From Paenisporosarcina sp. OV554 (lineage in GTDB: Bacteria; Bacillota; Bacilli; Bacillales_A; Planococcaceae): DNA of 52,033 nucleotides. The notes under the pieces are model-generated. The model did not search any database, was not told where the DNA came from, and saw only the letters and a list, made by a program, of their open reading frames with translations. How positions within the stretch are numbered: the first letter of the stretch is position 1; every line of letters starts with the position of its first letter. Below are positions 30,847 to 37,893 of the stretch, piece by piece. The stretch is from assembly GCF_003058165.1 (NCBI RefSeq), contig NZ_QBUC01000025.1:1-52033 (forward strand), read 5' to 3'. The translations under genes were made by a program, and so were the position numbers.

Positions 30847-31316
30847 CGATTTCATATCAATTCTTAAGTCTGTTGGCCATGATGTTAAGTGGCGTGGCCA
30901 CAGGTTTTTTAGTTGAAAGTTTTCGTGACAGTTGTCAAGCTCTCCGTCCAGGTGCAATTATTAGGCGTTATCAAAGATTTTTTGAAATTTTATTATGGAT
31001 AGGACTCGGAATTGCGAGTTTCTACTTATTATTTCAGTTAAGAGATGGAACGTGGAGAATATACGATCCGTGTGCTCAAATTGTTGGAATCATTTGTTAT
31101 GAGTTATGGTTTCGAACACCAATGCTTTTTGTGAGAAGGGTATTTATGAGATTAATTGTACATCCAATATGGTGGGTCATTCATTTAATTGTGACAATCA
31201 TACGTAATATTATTCGTGTCCTTGTTAAACTATTTATGGTTATACTATGGCCTTTGATAATACTATTTAATAAAATAAATGAAAAAATACCCCGAAGGAC
31301 CCTTCAAAAAAAATGA
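30843..31316 (+). CDS. yabQ: spore cortex biosynthesis protein YabQ
   Basis: This 157-aa membrane protein matches YabQ, needed for cortex formation in the forespore outer membrane. It has hydrophobic segments near residues 5-25, 45-65, 72-90 and 105-145, and the family LRDGTWRIYDPCAQIVGIICY-like stretch. It has no good Shine-Dalgarno of its own and starts within the yabP stop (ATGA), so it is probably translationally coupled. Confidence 0.9.
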   Translation: MTISYQFLSLLAMMLSGVATGFLVESFRDSCQALRPGAIIRRYQRFFEILLWIGLGIASFYLLFQLRDGTWRIYDPCAQIVGIICYELWFRTPMLFVRRVFMRLIVHPIWWVIHLIVTIIRNIIRVLVKLFMVILWPLIILFNKINEKIPRRTLQKK

Positions 31317-31376
31317 TTTATCAGTTATAATAGCAACTACTAATAAGTTGACAAATTATGGCTGGGAGTGAACAAC

Positions 31377-31796
31377 TTGGGTGTGAATAAGAAAACTGAA
31401 GAAAATCGTAATATTTCATCCATTAATAAAGATTATGTCCGCTCGGTTGAACGCCTAGAGAAGCGTGAAAAAGCACATAAAACCCGTTTGTTTAGACGAT
31501 TGGGTGCTTTCGCTGTCATTGTAGTTGTAGTAATGGGTTGGCTAACGCTTACAATGTTTGATAAATCACAAGCGCTAGCTGCTAAAGAAAACCAAAAGGT
31601 AGAAGTTCTTCAAGCCTTAGAAGAAGTTCAAGACGAACACGACATGTTGAAATCTCAAATTTTAAAGTTAAATGATGATGAATATATTGCAAAGCTTGCA
31701 AGAAAAGAATATTTCCTTTCAGAAGACAATGAAATTATTTTTGCTATCCCTGAAAATGAAGAAAATGATGACAAAAACATTGATTCAAAAGAGTAG
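31377..31796 (+). CDS. divIC: cell division protein DivIC (FtsB-like)
   Basis: This ~139-aa bitopic division protein (FtsB/DivIC) has a basic cytoplasmic N-terminus, one membrane segment (LGAFAVIVVVVMGWLTLTMF) and an extracytoplasmic coiled coil (~65-105). It ends with the DDEYIAKLARKEYFLSEDNEIIF block typical of the family. It works with FtsL and DivIB at the septum. The TTG at 31377 is chosen because gggag is ~9 nt upstream; GTG 31368 abuts the Shine-Dalgarno and GTG 31383 is farther away, so the start is uncertain. Confidence 0.88.
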   Translation: MGVNKKTEENRNISSINKDYVRSVERLEKREKAHKTRLFRRLGAFAVIVVVVMGWLTLTMFDKSQALAAKENQKVEVLQALEEVQDEHDMLKSQILKLNDDEYIAKLARKEYFLSEDNEIIFAIPENEENDDKNIDSKE

Positions 31797-31817
31797 TCTT
31801 ATTGACACTCTTTTTTT
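31787..31817 (+). terminator. terminator after divIC
   Basis: The stem aaaagagt / actctttt contains the divIC stop codon region and ends in a T-run. It overlaps the yabR promoter. Confidence 0.65.
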
Positions 31818-31829
31818 GTTGGATATAAT
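31802..31829 (+). promoter_or_regulatory. sigma-A promoter of yabR
   Basis: TTGACA, a 16-bp spacer and TATAAT are consensus hexamers. The -35 lies inside the divIC terminator. The ~80-nt leader holds two overlapping inverted repeats (31875-31897). Confidence 0.8.
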
Positions 31830-31921
31830 TAAGAATGGAGATCTTTATTTTTGGGTCCGATTTTACTATTACAAGGCTTCTAAAGAAGCCGGCTTAATTT
31901 TTAAGGAGGAGCATTTTTTTT

Positions 31922-32344
31922 ATGTCAATTGAAGTAGGCAGCAAGGTACAAGGTAAAGTAACAGGAATCACAAATTTCGGCGCATTCGTCGAACTACCAG
32001 GTGGCTCAACAGGTCTTGTTCATATCAGTGAAGTCGCTGACAACTATGTGAAAGATATCAACGAGCATTTGAAAGTCGGAGATATGGTTGAAGTAAAAGT
32101 GATGAATGTGGAAGCTGACGGCAAAATAGGCTTATCTATTCGTAAAGCCAAGCCACAAGCTGAGCGACCAGAACGTCCTCAACGTCCACGCCCGAATAAT
32201 CGTCCAAACGATCGAGATCGTCCGTTTAAAGAGAATTTTGAGCAAAAAATGGCGCGTTTCTTAAAAGACAGTGAAGAGCGTTTGACCACTTTAAAACGTG
32301 CTACTGAAACTAAACGTGGCGGTCGCGGAGCTAAACGAGGATAA
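31922..32344 (+). CDS. yabR: S1-domain RNA-binding protein (YabR)
   Basis: This 140-aa protein has a single S1 domain (residues 1-75, VGSKVQGKVTGITNFGAFVELPGGSTGLVHISEVA). An Arg/Pro/Asn/Asp-rich basic tail with RP repeats (~78-105) and an Arg/Gly-rich end follow. It is similar to polynucleotide phosphorylase S1 modules and B. subtilis YabR; the RNA target is unknown. The Shine-Dalgarno is aaggagga. It has its own consensus promoter and a terminator. Confidence 0.92.
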   Translation: MSIEVGSKVQGKVTGITNFGAFVELPGGSTGLVHISEVADNYVKDINEHLKVGDMVEVKVMNVEADGKIGLSIRKAKPQAERPERPQRPRPNNRPNDRDRPFKENFEQKMARFLKDSEERLTTLKRATETKRGGRGAKRG

Positions 32345-32383
32345 TTTGCTGGCTGTTTTGATCGTAGAAAAAGTGTTTTTAAC

Positions 32384-32417
32384 AACATCCCTGCTGATAT
32401 GCGGGGATGTTTTTTTG
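32384..32417 (+). terminator. terminator after yabR
   Basis: The stem aacatccc-tgc / gcg-gggatgtt and seven T. Confidence 0.9.
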
Positions 32418-32421
32418 CGTA

Positions 32422-32449
32422 TTGGAATAAAGGGATTGTAGCTTATGGT
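32422..32449 (+). promoter_or_regulatory. possible promoter of the DinB-like gene
   Basis: TTGGAA, a 16-bp spacer and TATGGT lie between the yabR terminator and the next gene. Confidence 0.4.
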
Positions 32450-32479
32450 AGAGAAAAATAATAGAAAGGAGTGTGGCTT

Positions 32480-32941
32480 ATGAGCAGCAAACAACAAATA
32501 TTAAGAACACATAAAAATTATCAAGCATGGTTGGATTCATTAAAAGAACTAACACCTGAACAAGCAATGAGTCCATACCAGCAAGGAAAATGGTCACCAA
32601 ATGAAATTGTCATGCACTTGGCTGAATGGGATCGGTTCACTTCGGAAGATCGACTTCCTAACATGAAAGAAGGTGCTAAACTTGAAAGATTTCCAGCTTT
32701 CGAAGAATTTAATTCAAAAGCTGCAGCACGTGCTGCTGAACAAACATTTGAAGAAACCATCGCTTATGCGAAAATTGAGCGTCAGCGCATTACACAAAAA
32801 CTTGAAGTAGTAGATGAAAGTGAATGGAATAAAGAATTTCAAATTGGTGATCATACTTTGTCGATTATGAGCTATTTCACTGATTTTTGGGAACATGATG
32901 AACATCATAAACGACAAATTGAGCGTGTAAGAAACTCCTAG
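32480..32941 (+). CDS. DinB/YfiT-like four-helix metal-binding protein
   Basis: This 153-aa protein has the DinB_2/YfiT-type pattern: WSPNEIVMHLAEWDR with His46, and the C-terminal HDEHHKRQ (His139, His142, His143), giving the usual His triad for a metal ion. Members include thiol-dependent S-transferases (bacillithiol enzymes), but this one's reaction is unknown. ATG 32480 is used, 9 nt after aaaggag; GTG 32471 is too close. No counterpart is expected here in B. subtilis, where tRNAs and spoIIE follow yabR, so this is probably a lineage-specific insertion. Confidence 0.78.
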   Translation: MSSKQQILRTHKNYQAWLDSLKELTPEQAMSPYQQGKWSPNEIVMHLAEWDRFTSEDRLPNMKEGAKLERFPAFEEFNSKAAARAAEQTFEETIAYAKIERQRITQKLEVVDESEWNKEFQIGDHTLSIMSYFTDFWEHDEHHKRQIERVRNS

Positions 32942-32947
32942 ATAATC

Positions 32948-32985
32948 AAAAAAACTCACAAGAGAATATCTCTTGTGAGTTTTTC
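32948..32985. terminator. bidirectional terminator between DinB-like gene and tRNA-Glu
   Basis: The stem actcacaagaga / tctcttgtgagt is flanked by A- and T-runs, so it serves the plus-strand gene and the convergent tRNA transcript. Confidence 0.9.
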
Positions 32986-32988
32986 GGA

Positions 32989-33060
32989 TGACCCCTACGG
33001 GGTTCGAACCCGTGTTACCGCCGTGAAAGGGCGGTGTCTTAACCGCTTGACCAAGGGGCC
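32989..33060 (-). tRNA. trnE: tRNA-Glu (UUC)
   Basis: The minus strand folds as a 72-nt tRNA: acceptor ggcccct/aggggtc, D-arm ggtcaagcgg, anticodon stem ccgcc/ggcgg with loop CTTTCAC (anticodon TTC), and T-arm acgggttcgaaccccgt. The discriminator is A. The 3' CCA is not encoded. It is convergent with the DinB-like gene. Confidence 0.96.
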
Positions 33061-33064
33061 TAGG

Positions 33065-33101
33065 AAAAGCAGAAAGCGCCAAAGTGGCGCTTTCTGCTTT
33101 T
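33065..33101. terminator. strong hairpin between tRNA-Met and tRNA-Glu
   Basis: A 17-bp perfect stem (aaaagcagaaagcgcca and complement) with a 3-nt loop fills the 48-bp gap between the two tRNAs, with T-runs on both strands. It looks like an intrinsic terminator downstream of tRNA-Met. Confidence 0.8.
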
Positions 33102-33108
33102 CTTAATA

Positions 33109-33182
33109 TGGCGGCCGAGGGGATCGAACCCCCGACCTCACGGGTATGAACCGTACGCTCTAGCCAGCTGAGCTAGGCCGCC
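33109..33182 (-). tRNA. trnM: tRNA-Met (CAU), elongator type
   Basis: The 74-nt minus-strand tRNA has acceptor ggcggcc/ggccgcc, D-arm agctcagctggctagagc, anticodon stem tacgg/ccgtg with loop TTCATAC (anticodon CAT), and T-arm gggggttcgatcccc. The fully paired first base pair (G1-C72) indicates the elongator, not initiator, type; a modified Ile(CAU) tRNA cannot be fully excluded, but it closely matches B. subtilis elongator tRNA-Met. CCA is not encoded. Confidence 0.92.
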
Positions 33183-33202
33183 GTTTTTAAAGAACATTTA
33201 TA

Positions 33203-33232
33203 ATAATACAAGTGAATATATGCGAATGTCAA
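33203..33232 (-). promoter_or_regulatory. promoter of tRNA-Met
   Basis: On the minus strand, TTGACA (33227-33232), an 18-bp spacer and TATTAT (33203-33208) lie 20 nt before the mature tRNA end. Confidence 0.75.
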
Positions 33233-33304
33233 GCTATCTTTTAAAAATTTTTACGGTTTCTTCTGATATTTCGTCGAAATGTTTTTTGTTTGTGTTGTCA
33301 CAAA

Positions 33305-33337
33305 TAGACAAACTTTAAACAATCCTTCTCCTATAAT
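33305..33337 (+). promoter_or_regulatory. Spo0A-type sigma-A promoter of spoIIE
   Basis: TAGACA (33305-33310) and TATAAT (33332-33337) are separated by 21 bp. This long spacing is the hallmark of the Spo0A-activated spoIIE/spoIIG class in B. subtilis. A near-consensus palindromic 0A-like site (tttcgtcgaaa) lies upstream at 33271-33281, with weaker half-sites (tgtcaca, agacaaa) between. Confidence 0.65.
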
Positions 33338-33368
33338 GAGAAACATCGTAGGGGAAGGGAATGGTTTC

Positions 33369-35786
33369 ATGAAGTCGTTAACAACTGATGGTGTGAAGAA
33401 AATGCCTGTTTGGAGCCGTTGGATGCTCTTAGTAAAAAAGAAAAAATTAAAAATCACACTATCTACACTTATTTTATTCTTTGCATTCTTCTTATCGAAA
33501 GCAGTGTTATTTGAAGCAGCGGTACCTTTCTTTTTACCAATTTGGGCAATCGTGGCGAGGAGGTATCCGCGTTATCTACCGTTTGTTTGGATTGGGGGCC
33601 TCAGTGGGAGCTTGACGCTCGGAATAGGTCAGACTATCCTTCATGTGTTGCAGATCGGTGGTTATCAAGGAATCAGCCAAATTCTTAAAAACAAAAAATT
33701 TATACCATTTCAAGTTGCAATGGTAATCTTGCTTGTCCAATTTGGATGGCAGTGGGTATCATATGGCGGCGCCATCCCATTGTCGGTATCGTTACTAGTT
33801 TTGTATGAAAGTATTTTATCTGCGATTATGACGGTCTTTTTATTCCAACTGTTTGTTCCTATGCACGCTCTTACGACAGCGAAATGGACGTTTGAACGAA
33901 TTGGAGCAGCGGTGATGGTGAGTGCTTTGATGTTAACGGGGATGGGGGGATTGTTATTTGGTCTCGTCTCAGTGCCTCTAGTACTCGTTCATCTTGTGAT
34001 ATTTGGAGCGGTTAGTGTGGGTGGGGTATTTGTCGGAACGGCAGTAGCCACTATTATGGGTACAATACTTAGCCTGTCCCAACTATCGTTTAGCGGCATG
34101 ATTGCGGTTTATGCCCTATCTGGATTAAGTGCGGGGTTGTTTCAAAATAAAAATCGATTATGGATTGCAATAGGTTCTTTCGGAGCCGCGCTATTCTTCA
34201 CTGTATATGACAATACGTTACCACTCGATAAAGTTTATTTTGCTTCTCTCGCTTGTGCGAGCATGATTTTTTTTATATTGCCAACTTCTTGGATAAACTA
34301 TGCTCAGAATCAGTTTTTCCCAAAACCATCATCAGTTCTTTTTAAAAGGCAACAATGGCTTACTGATAAAGTAAATACTCAACTATTCGATTTCCAACAG
34401 TTTGTAGAATTTATTACACAACTTGTCAACGATCGCTTTCCCACACAAAAAGAAACTGCTTCGACTAGCCAAACACCTGAATATTCTGTATGTGGAACTT
34501 GCTTTAGACAAGATAAATGTTGGGGTGACTCTGGCCAAGGGATGTACCCGGTGATCGAGGAATGGAAAGAAATGAGGGCTCATACCAAATCAGGTGTTCG
34601 TTATCGGTTAAATGATCGGATTCAAGAAAAATGTGTACGTTCAAATGGCTTGGTGGATGCACTTGAAGAAGAGTATGCAAATAACAAACTTGCTGGACAC
34701 TATGCTCATGGTAAAAAGATGCTAGCCTACCAATTGCGTGACATGAGTCAGCATGTCAGCGATCTAATGGCAGACCTTCAGATGAATGAAGCAAACCACG
34801 AATCAGAAGAAGAGAAAATTTCGAAACGCTTAGATGATGCTAAAATTGCACATTTTCAAATTGATATGCTTTCCGAAGAACAAGGAGCAAGAAAGATTGT
34901 CTGTTGTTTACCAATCAAACAAGCAGAGTGGGAAACGAATCAAATGATAGGTGAGAGACTTATCATTCCGATTCTTCATGAATTATATGATGAACCTTTT
35001 GAAATTAGTCGTACTTCTGAAATTAAGGATCCATTTTCACACATCCAAATTACTTTTCAGTCTGCTGTGAGATTTACGTATGATTACGGAGTATTTACGA
35101 GTTCCTATCAAAATACGGTATATTCTGGGGATGCCCATAGTGTCATTCCTTTGCATAGTGGGCTAGTTGCATTCGTATTATCTGATGGAATGGGTCAAAA
35201 TATGGAAGCTTATCATGAGAGTAGAAAAGTCATTAGGTTATTAAGAGAATGTTTACAACACCAAATGAACCCAGAAACTGCAATGCATACGTTACATTAC
35301 GTCATGTCACTCAAACACCATTCCGATTTATATGCAACGGTGGATTTAGCATTGCTTGATTTACAGCAAGGTAAATTGTGGTCGTTTAAAGCGGGTAGCA
35401 TGTCAACGTATTTACTAAGAGGGAAGGATTGTGTGAAAATTGATAGTCAAAGTGTGCCAATTGGGTTCTTACCAACCATGTCGGTAGATGCAGAAGAACG
35501 GCTTGTTAAAGCTGGAGATATTTTAGTTATGTTGTCAGATGGAATGTTTTCACCGGATTACTCTTTAGAAGAACAAGAAAACGAACTAATTAGGTTAATG
35601 AAAAAGTATGAATCGACGCCTACAGGATCTCTCGCTGATGTATTAGCTGCAGAATTTAATAATAAATATCCAGCTGCTGAAGATGATCGAACACTTATTG
35701 TGGTAAAACTAAGACACGCTGTACCAGAATGGTCACTCTTTTCTCCATCTTATCGAAATATTTCCCGGGAAAGAATGATAAAATAG
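33369..35786 (+). CDS. spoIIE: stage II sporulation protein E (PP2C-type phosphatase)
   Basis: This 805-aa protein dephosphorylates SpoIIAA to activate sigma-F and also joins FtsZ at the polar septum. About ten N-terminal membrane segments (~30-320) are followed by a regulatory linker containing CGTCFRQDKCW, then the PP2C domain (~590-805). Metal-binding Asp residues appear in LSDGMGQN (Asp606) and LSDGMF (Asp724). ATG 33369 is chosen on aaggga spacing and length (B. subtilis ~827 aa); the frame is open upstream to 33279, which would overrun the promoter. Confidence 0.95.
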   Translation: MKSLTTDGVKKMPVWSRWMLLVKKKKLKITLSTLILFFAFFLSKAVLFEAAVPFFLPIWAIVARRYPRYLPFVWIGGLSGSLTLGIGQTILHVLQIGGYQGISQILKNKKFIPFQVAMVILLVQFGWQWVSYGGAIPLSVSLLVLYESILSAIMTVFLFQLFVPMHALTTAKWTFERIGAAVMVSALMLTGMGGLLFGLVSVPLVLVHLVIFGAVSVGGVFVGTAVATIMGTILSLSQLSFSGMIAVYALSGLSAGLFQNKNRLWIAIGSFGAALFFTVYDNTLPLDKVYFASLACASMIFFILPTSWINYAQNQFFPKPSSVLFKRQQWLTDKVNTQLFDFQQFVEFITQLVNDRFPTQKETASTSQTPEYSVCGTCFRQDKCWGDSGQGMYPVIEEWKEMRAHTKSGVRYRLNDRIQEKCVRSNGLVDALEEEYANNKLAGHYAHGKKMLAYQLRDMSQHVSDLMADLQMNEANHESEEEKISKRLDDAKIAHFQIDMLSEEQGARKIVCCLPIKQAEWETNQMIGERLIIPILHELYDEPFEISRTSEIKDPFSHIQITFQSAVRFTYDYGVFTSSYQNTVYSGDAHSVIPLHSGLVAFVLSDGMGQNMEAYHESRKVIRLLRECLQHQMNPETAMHTLHYVMSLKHHSDLYATVDLALLDLQQGKLWSFKAGSMSTYLLRGKDCVKIDSQSVPIGFLPTMSVDAEERLVKAGDILVMLSDGMFSPDYSLEEQENELIRLMKKYESTPTGSLADVLAAEFNNKYPAAEDDRTLIVVKLRHAVPEWSLFSPSYRNISRERMIK

Positions 35787-35812
35787 AATAAAAGCAAGGA
35801 GGTGACAAGAAG

Positions 35813-37201
35813 TTGGGTTTTCGTGAAGAGATTTTAACATATAATCAAAGACATCGATTAATAAGCGAAGGAGATCGACTTCTTGTCGGATGTTCTGGGG
35901 GCGCAGATTCAATTGCGCTCCTCACTTTTTTGCACAAACAAAAAGATTTTCTCGCTATCGAACTAGGTTGTATTCATGCAAACCATGGTCTTAGAGGAAA
36001 AGAGTCCGACGAAGATGAACGTTTTGTAAGGGATTTATGTGACAGTTGGAACATTCAGTTTCACAGTAAAACATTACCTATAAAAAACATTCTTCTTCGC
36101 GAAAATGGGAACTTACAGGATGTTTGTCGTCGTGAACGTTATCGCTTTTTTGAACAAGTGATGGAGGAAAGTCATTACAACAAACTGGCAGTAGCTCATC
36201 ATGCGGATGATCAAGTGGAGTCTGTATTTATGGGTTTGACAAGAGGAACAAGATCGAATGGTATGTACGCAAAACGCAATTATGGAAAGTGTGAATTAAT
36301 TCGTCCTTTGCTATCTGTAACACGAAAACAAATAGAACAATATTTGAATGAACAGCACTATACATATCGTGAAGATTCCAGTAATAAAAAGGACACTTAT
36401 ACCCGTAACCGATTCCGTCATCATATCGTCCCGCTCGTCCAAGAAGAAAACCAAAATGTGGCAGCGGCTATTACGAAATGGACACATCAGCAGCAACAAG
36501 ATGAGCAATTGTTGCACAAACTTGCCATGATGGAATATGAAAAAATCATCCTTTCATCGGACTCTCATGCACTATCTATCGACTTACTTCAATTTCAAGG
36601 TATCGAGGTTGCTTTACAAAAAAGAGTAGTTCTACTACTATTAAACTATCTATACCCTAATGAAAGTTTATGGTTAAGCCATTCGCTTATTGAACAAGTC
36701 CATAGCCAGTGTCTCGAATGTGATGGTTCAAGTGAGATTCATCTTCCAGACGGGAGAAAAGGGTTCCGCCACTACTCAACAATGCTGTTTTCTTTTGAAG
36801 AAGCGAACTCAGCAATACCCGCCACTGAGAGCATAGTTGTCATTGGAGAGTGGGTTTCTGTTGGGATGGACTTACGGATAAAGATGATTAATCGAGAAGA
36901 CGAGATGAATGTGGACGACGGATGGTATGTAACACTTAATATAAGTGAACTACCTATTCATGTGCGAGGAAGACAACCGGGAGACCGATTGTTGCTAAAA
37001 GGAATGAAAGAACCTAAGCGTTTATCTCGCTTAATGATTGATGAAAAAGTTCCTCGACATACCCGCCAGGCAGTTCAATTGCTCGAAACACATCAACGAG
37101 AGATAATTGGTGTACCAGGCGTGCGATTAGGTTCGCGTTTTACTAAACAACCACATGAAGGTTGGACACATCAGTTCATGATTGAAAAAGAGAGCCACTA
37201 A
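35813..37201 (+). CDS. tilS: tRNA(Ile)-lysidine synthetase
   Basis: This 462-aa enzyme modifies C34 of tRNA-Ile(CAU) to lysidine, an essential step for AUA decoding. The N-terminal PP-loop is SGGADS (28-33). Other family parts are HANHGLRG, AHHADDQVES and the C-terminal TilS domains (~370-462, including RQPGDRL). TTG is the start, preceded by a full aaggaggtga Shine-Dalgarno 6 nt upstream. hpt follows 18 bp downstream. yabS and yabT, normally between spoIIE and tilS in B. subtilis, are absent. Confidence 0.94.
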   Translation: MGFREEILTYNQRHRLISEGDRLLVGCSGGADSIALLTFLHKQKDFLAIELGCIHANHGLRGKESDEDERFVRDLCDSWNIQFHSKTLPIKNILLRENGNLQDVCRRERYRFFEQVMEESHYNKLAVAHHADDQVESVFMGLTRGTRSNGMYAKRNYGKCELIRPLLSVTRKQIEQYLNEQHYTYREDSSNKKDTYTRNRFRHHIVPLVQEENQNVAAAITKWTHQQQQDEQLLHKLAMMEYEKIILSSDSHALSIDLLQFQGIEVALQKRVVLLLLNYLYPNESLWLSHSLIEQVHSQCLECDGSSEIHLPDGRKGFRHYSTMLFSFEEANSAIPATESIVVIGEWVSVGMDLRIKMINREDEMNVDDGWYVTLNISELPIHVRGRQPGDRLLLKGMKEPKRLSRLMIDEKVPRHTRQAVQLLETHQREIIGVPGVRLGSRFTKQPHEGWTHQFMIEKESH

Positions 37202-37219
37202 GCTCAAGGAGGAACCCAT

Positions 37220-37762
37220 ATGTTAGAAAAAGATATTCAAGAAGTGTTAATTTCTGAAGAACAACTACAAACAAAAATTCGCGAATTAGGCGAAGTTTTA
37301 ACTGCTGATTACAACGATAAATTCCCACTCGCGGTTGGTGTACTAAAAGGCGCAATGCCATTTATGGCTGACCTTATGAAGCGTATGGATATTTACATGG
37401 AAATTGATTTCATGGACGTTTCAAGTTACGGGAATGCCACAGTTTCTTCTGGTGAAGTGAAAATTGTAAAAGATTTAAACACAAGTGTTGAAGGTCGTGA
37501 CGTGTTAATTTTAGAAGATATTATCGATAGTGGGTTAACACTTAGCTATTTAGTTGACCTGTTTAAATACCGTAAAGCAAAATCGATTAAAGTCGTTACA
37601 TTACTAGACAAACCAACGGGTCGTAAAGTTGATCTACAAGCGGATTATGTTGGCTTTATTGTTCCTGATGCTTTTGTAGTAGGATACGGATTAGACTACA
37701 TGGAAAAATATCGTAACTTACCGTATGTAGGAGTTTTGAAGAAAGAAGTTTACTCTTTTTAA
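37220..37762 (+). CDS. hpt: hypoxanthine-guanine phosphoribosyltransferase
   Basis: This 180-aa purine salvage enzyme converts hypoxanthine and guanine with PRPP to IMP and GMP. The PRPP-binding motif is [14 protein letters not shown] (95-108), with [11 protein letters not shown] and [18 protein letters not shown] elsewhere. The Shine-Dalgarno is caaggagg. It is paired with tilS and followed by ftsH, the classic order. Confidence 0.96.
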   Translation: MLEKDIQEVLISEEQLQTKIRELGEVLTADYNDKFPLAVGVLKGAMPFMADLMKRMDIYMEIDFMDVSSYGNATVSSGEVKIVKDLNTSVEGRDVLILEDIIDSGLTLSYLVDLFKYRKAKSIKVVTLLDKPTGRKVDLQADYVGFIVPDAFVVGYGLDYMEKYRNLPYVGVLKKEVYSF

Positions 37763-37823
37763 TAGATTGAATTTAATTTACGACATAAATTAAAGAATAA
37801 CGTGTAAAAGGCAAGGCATATCG

Positions 37824-37853
37824 TTGTACCCTTTTTTCTTCGTATGATAAGAT
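37824..37853 (+). promoter_or_regulatory. promoter of ftsH with overlapping palindrome
   Basis: TTGTAC, an 18-bp spacer and TAAGAT lie 41 nt before ftsH. A palindrome, TGATAA-GA-TTATCA (37845-37858), covers the -10 and could be an operator. Confidence 0.5.
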
Positions 37854-37893
37854 TATCATTAGTTTTTCTGTATATTTCTTGAGGAGGTTCGGG

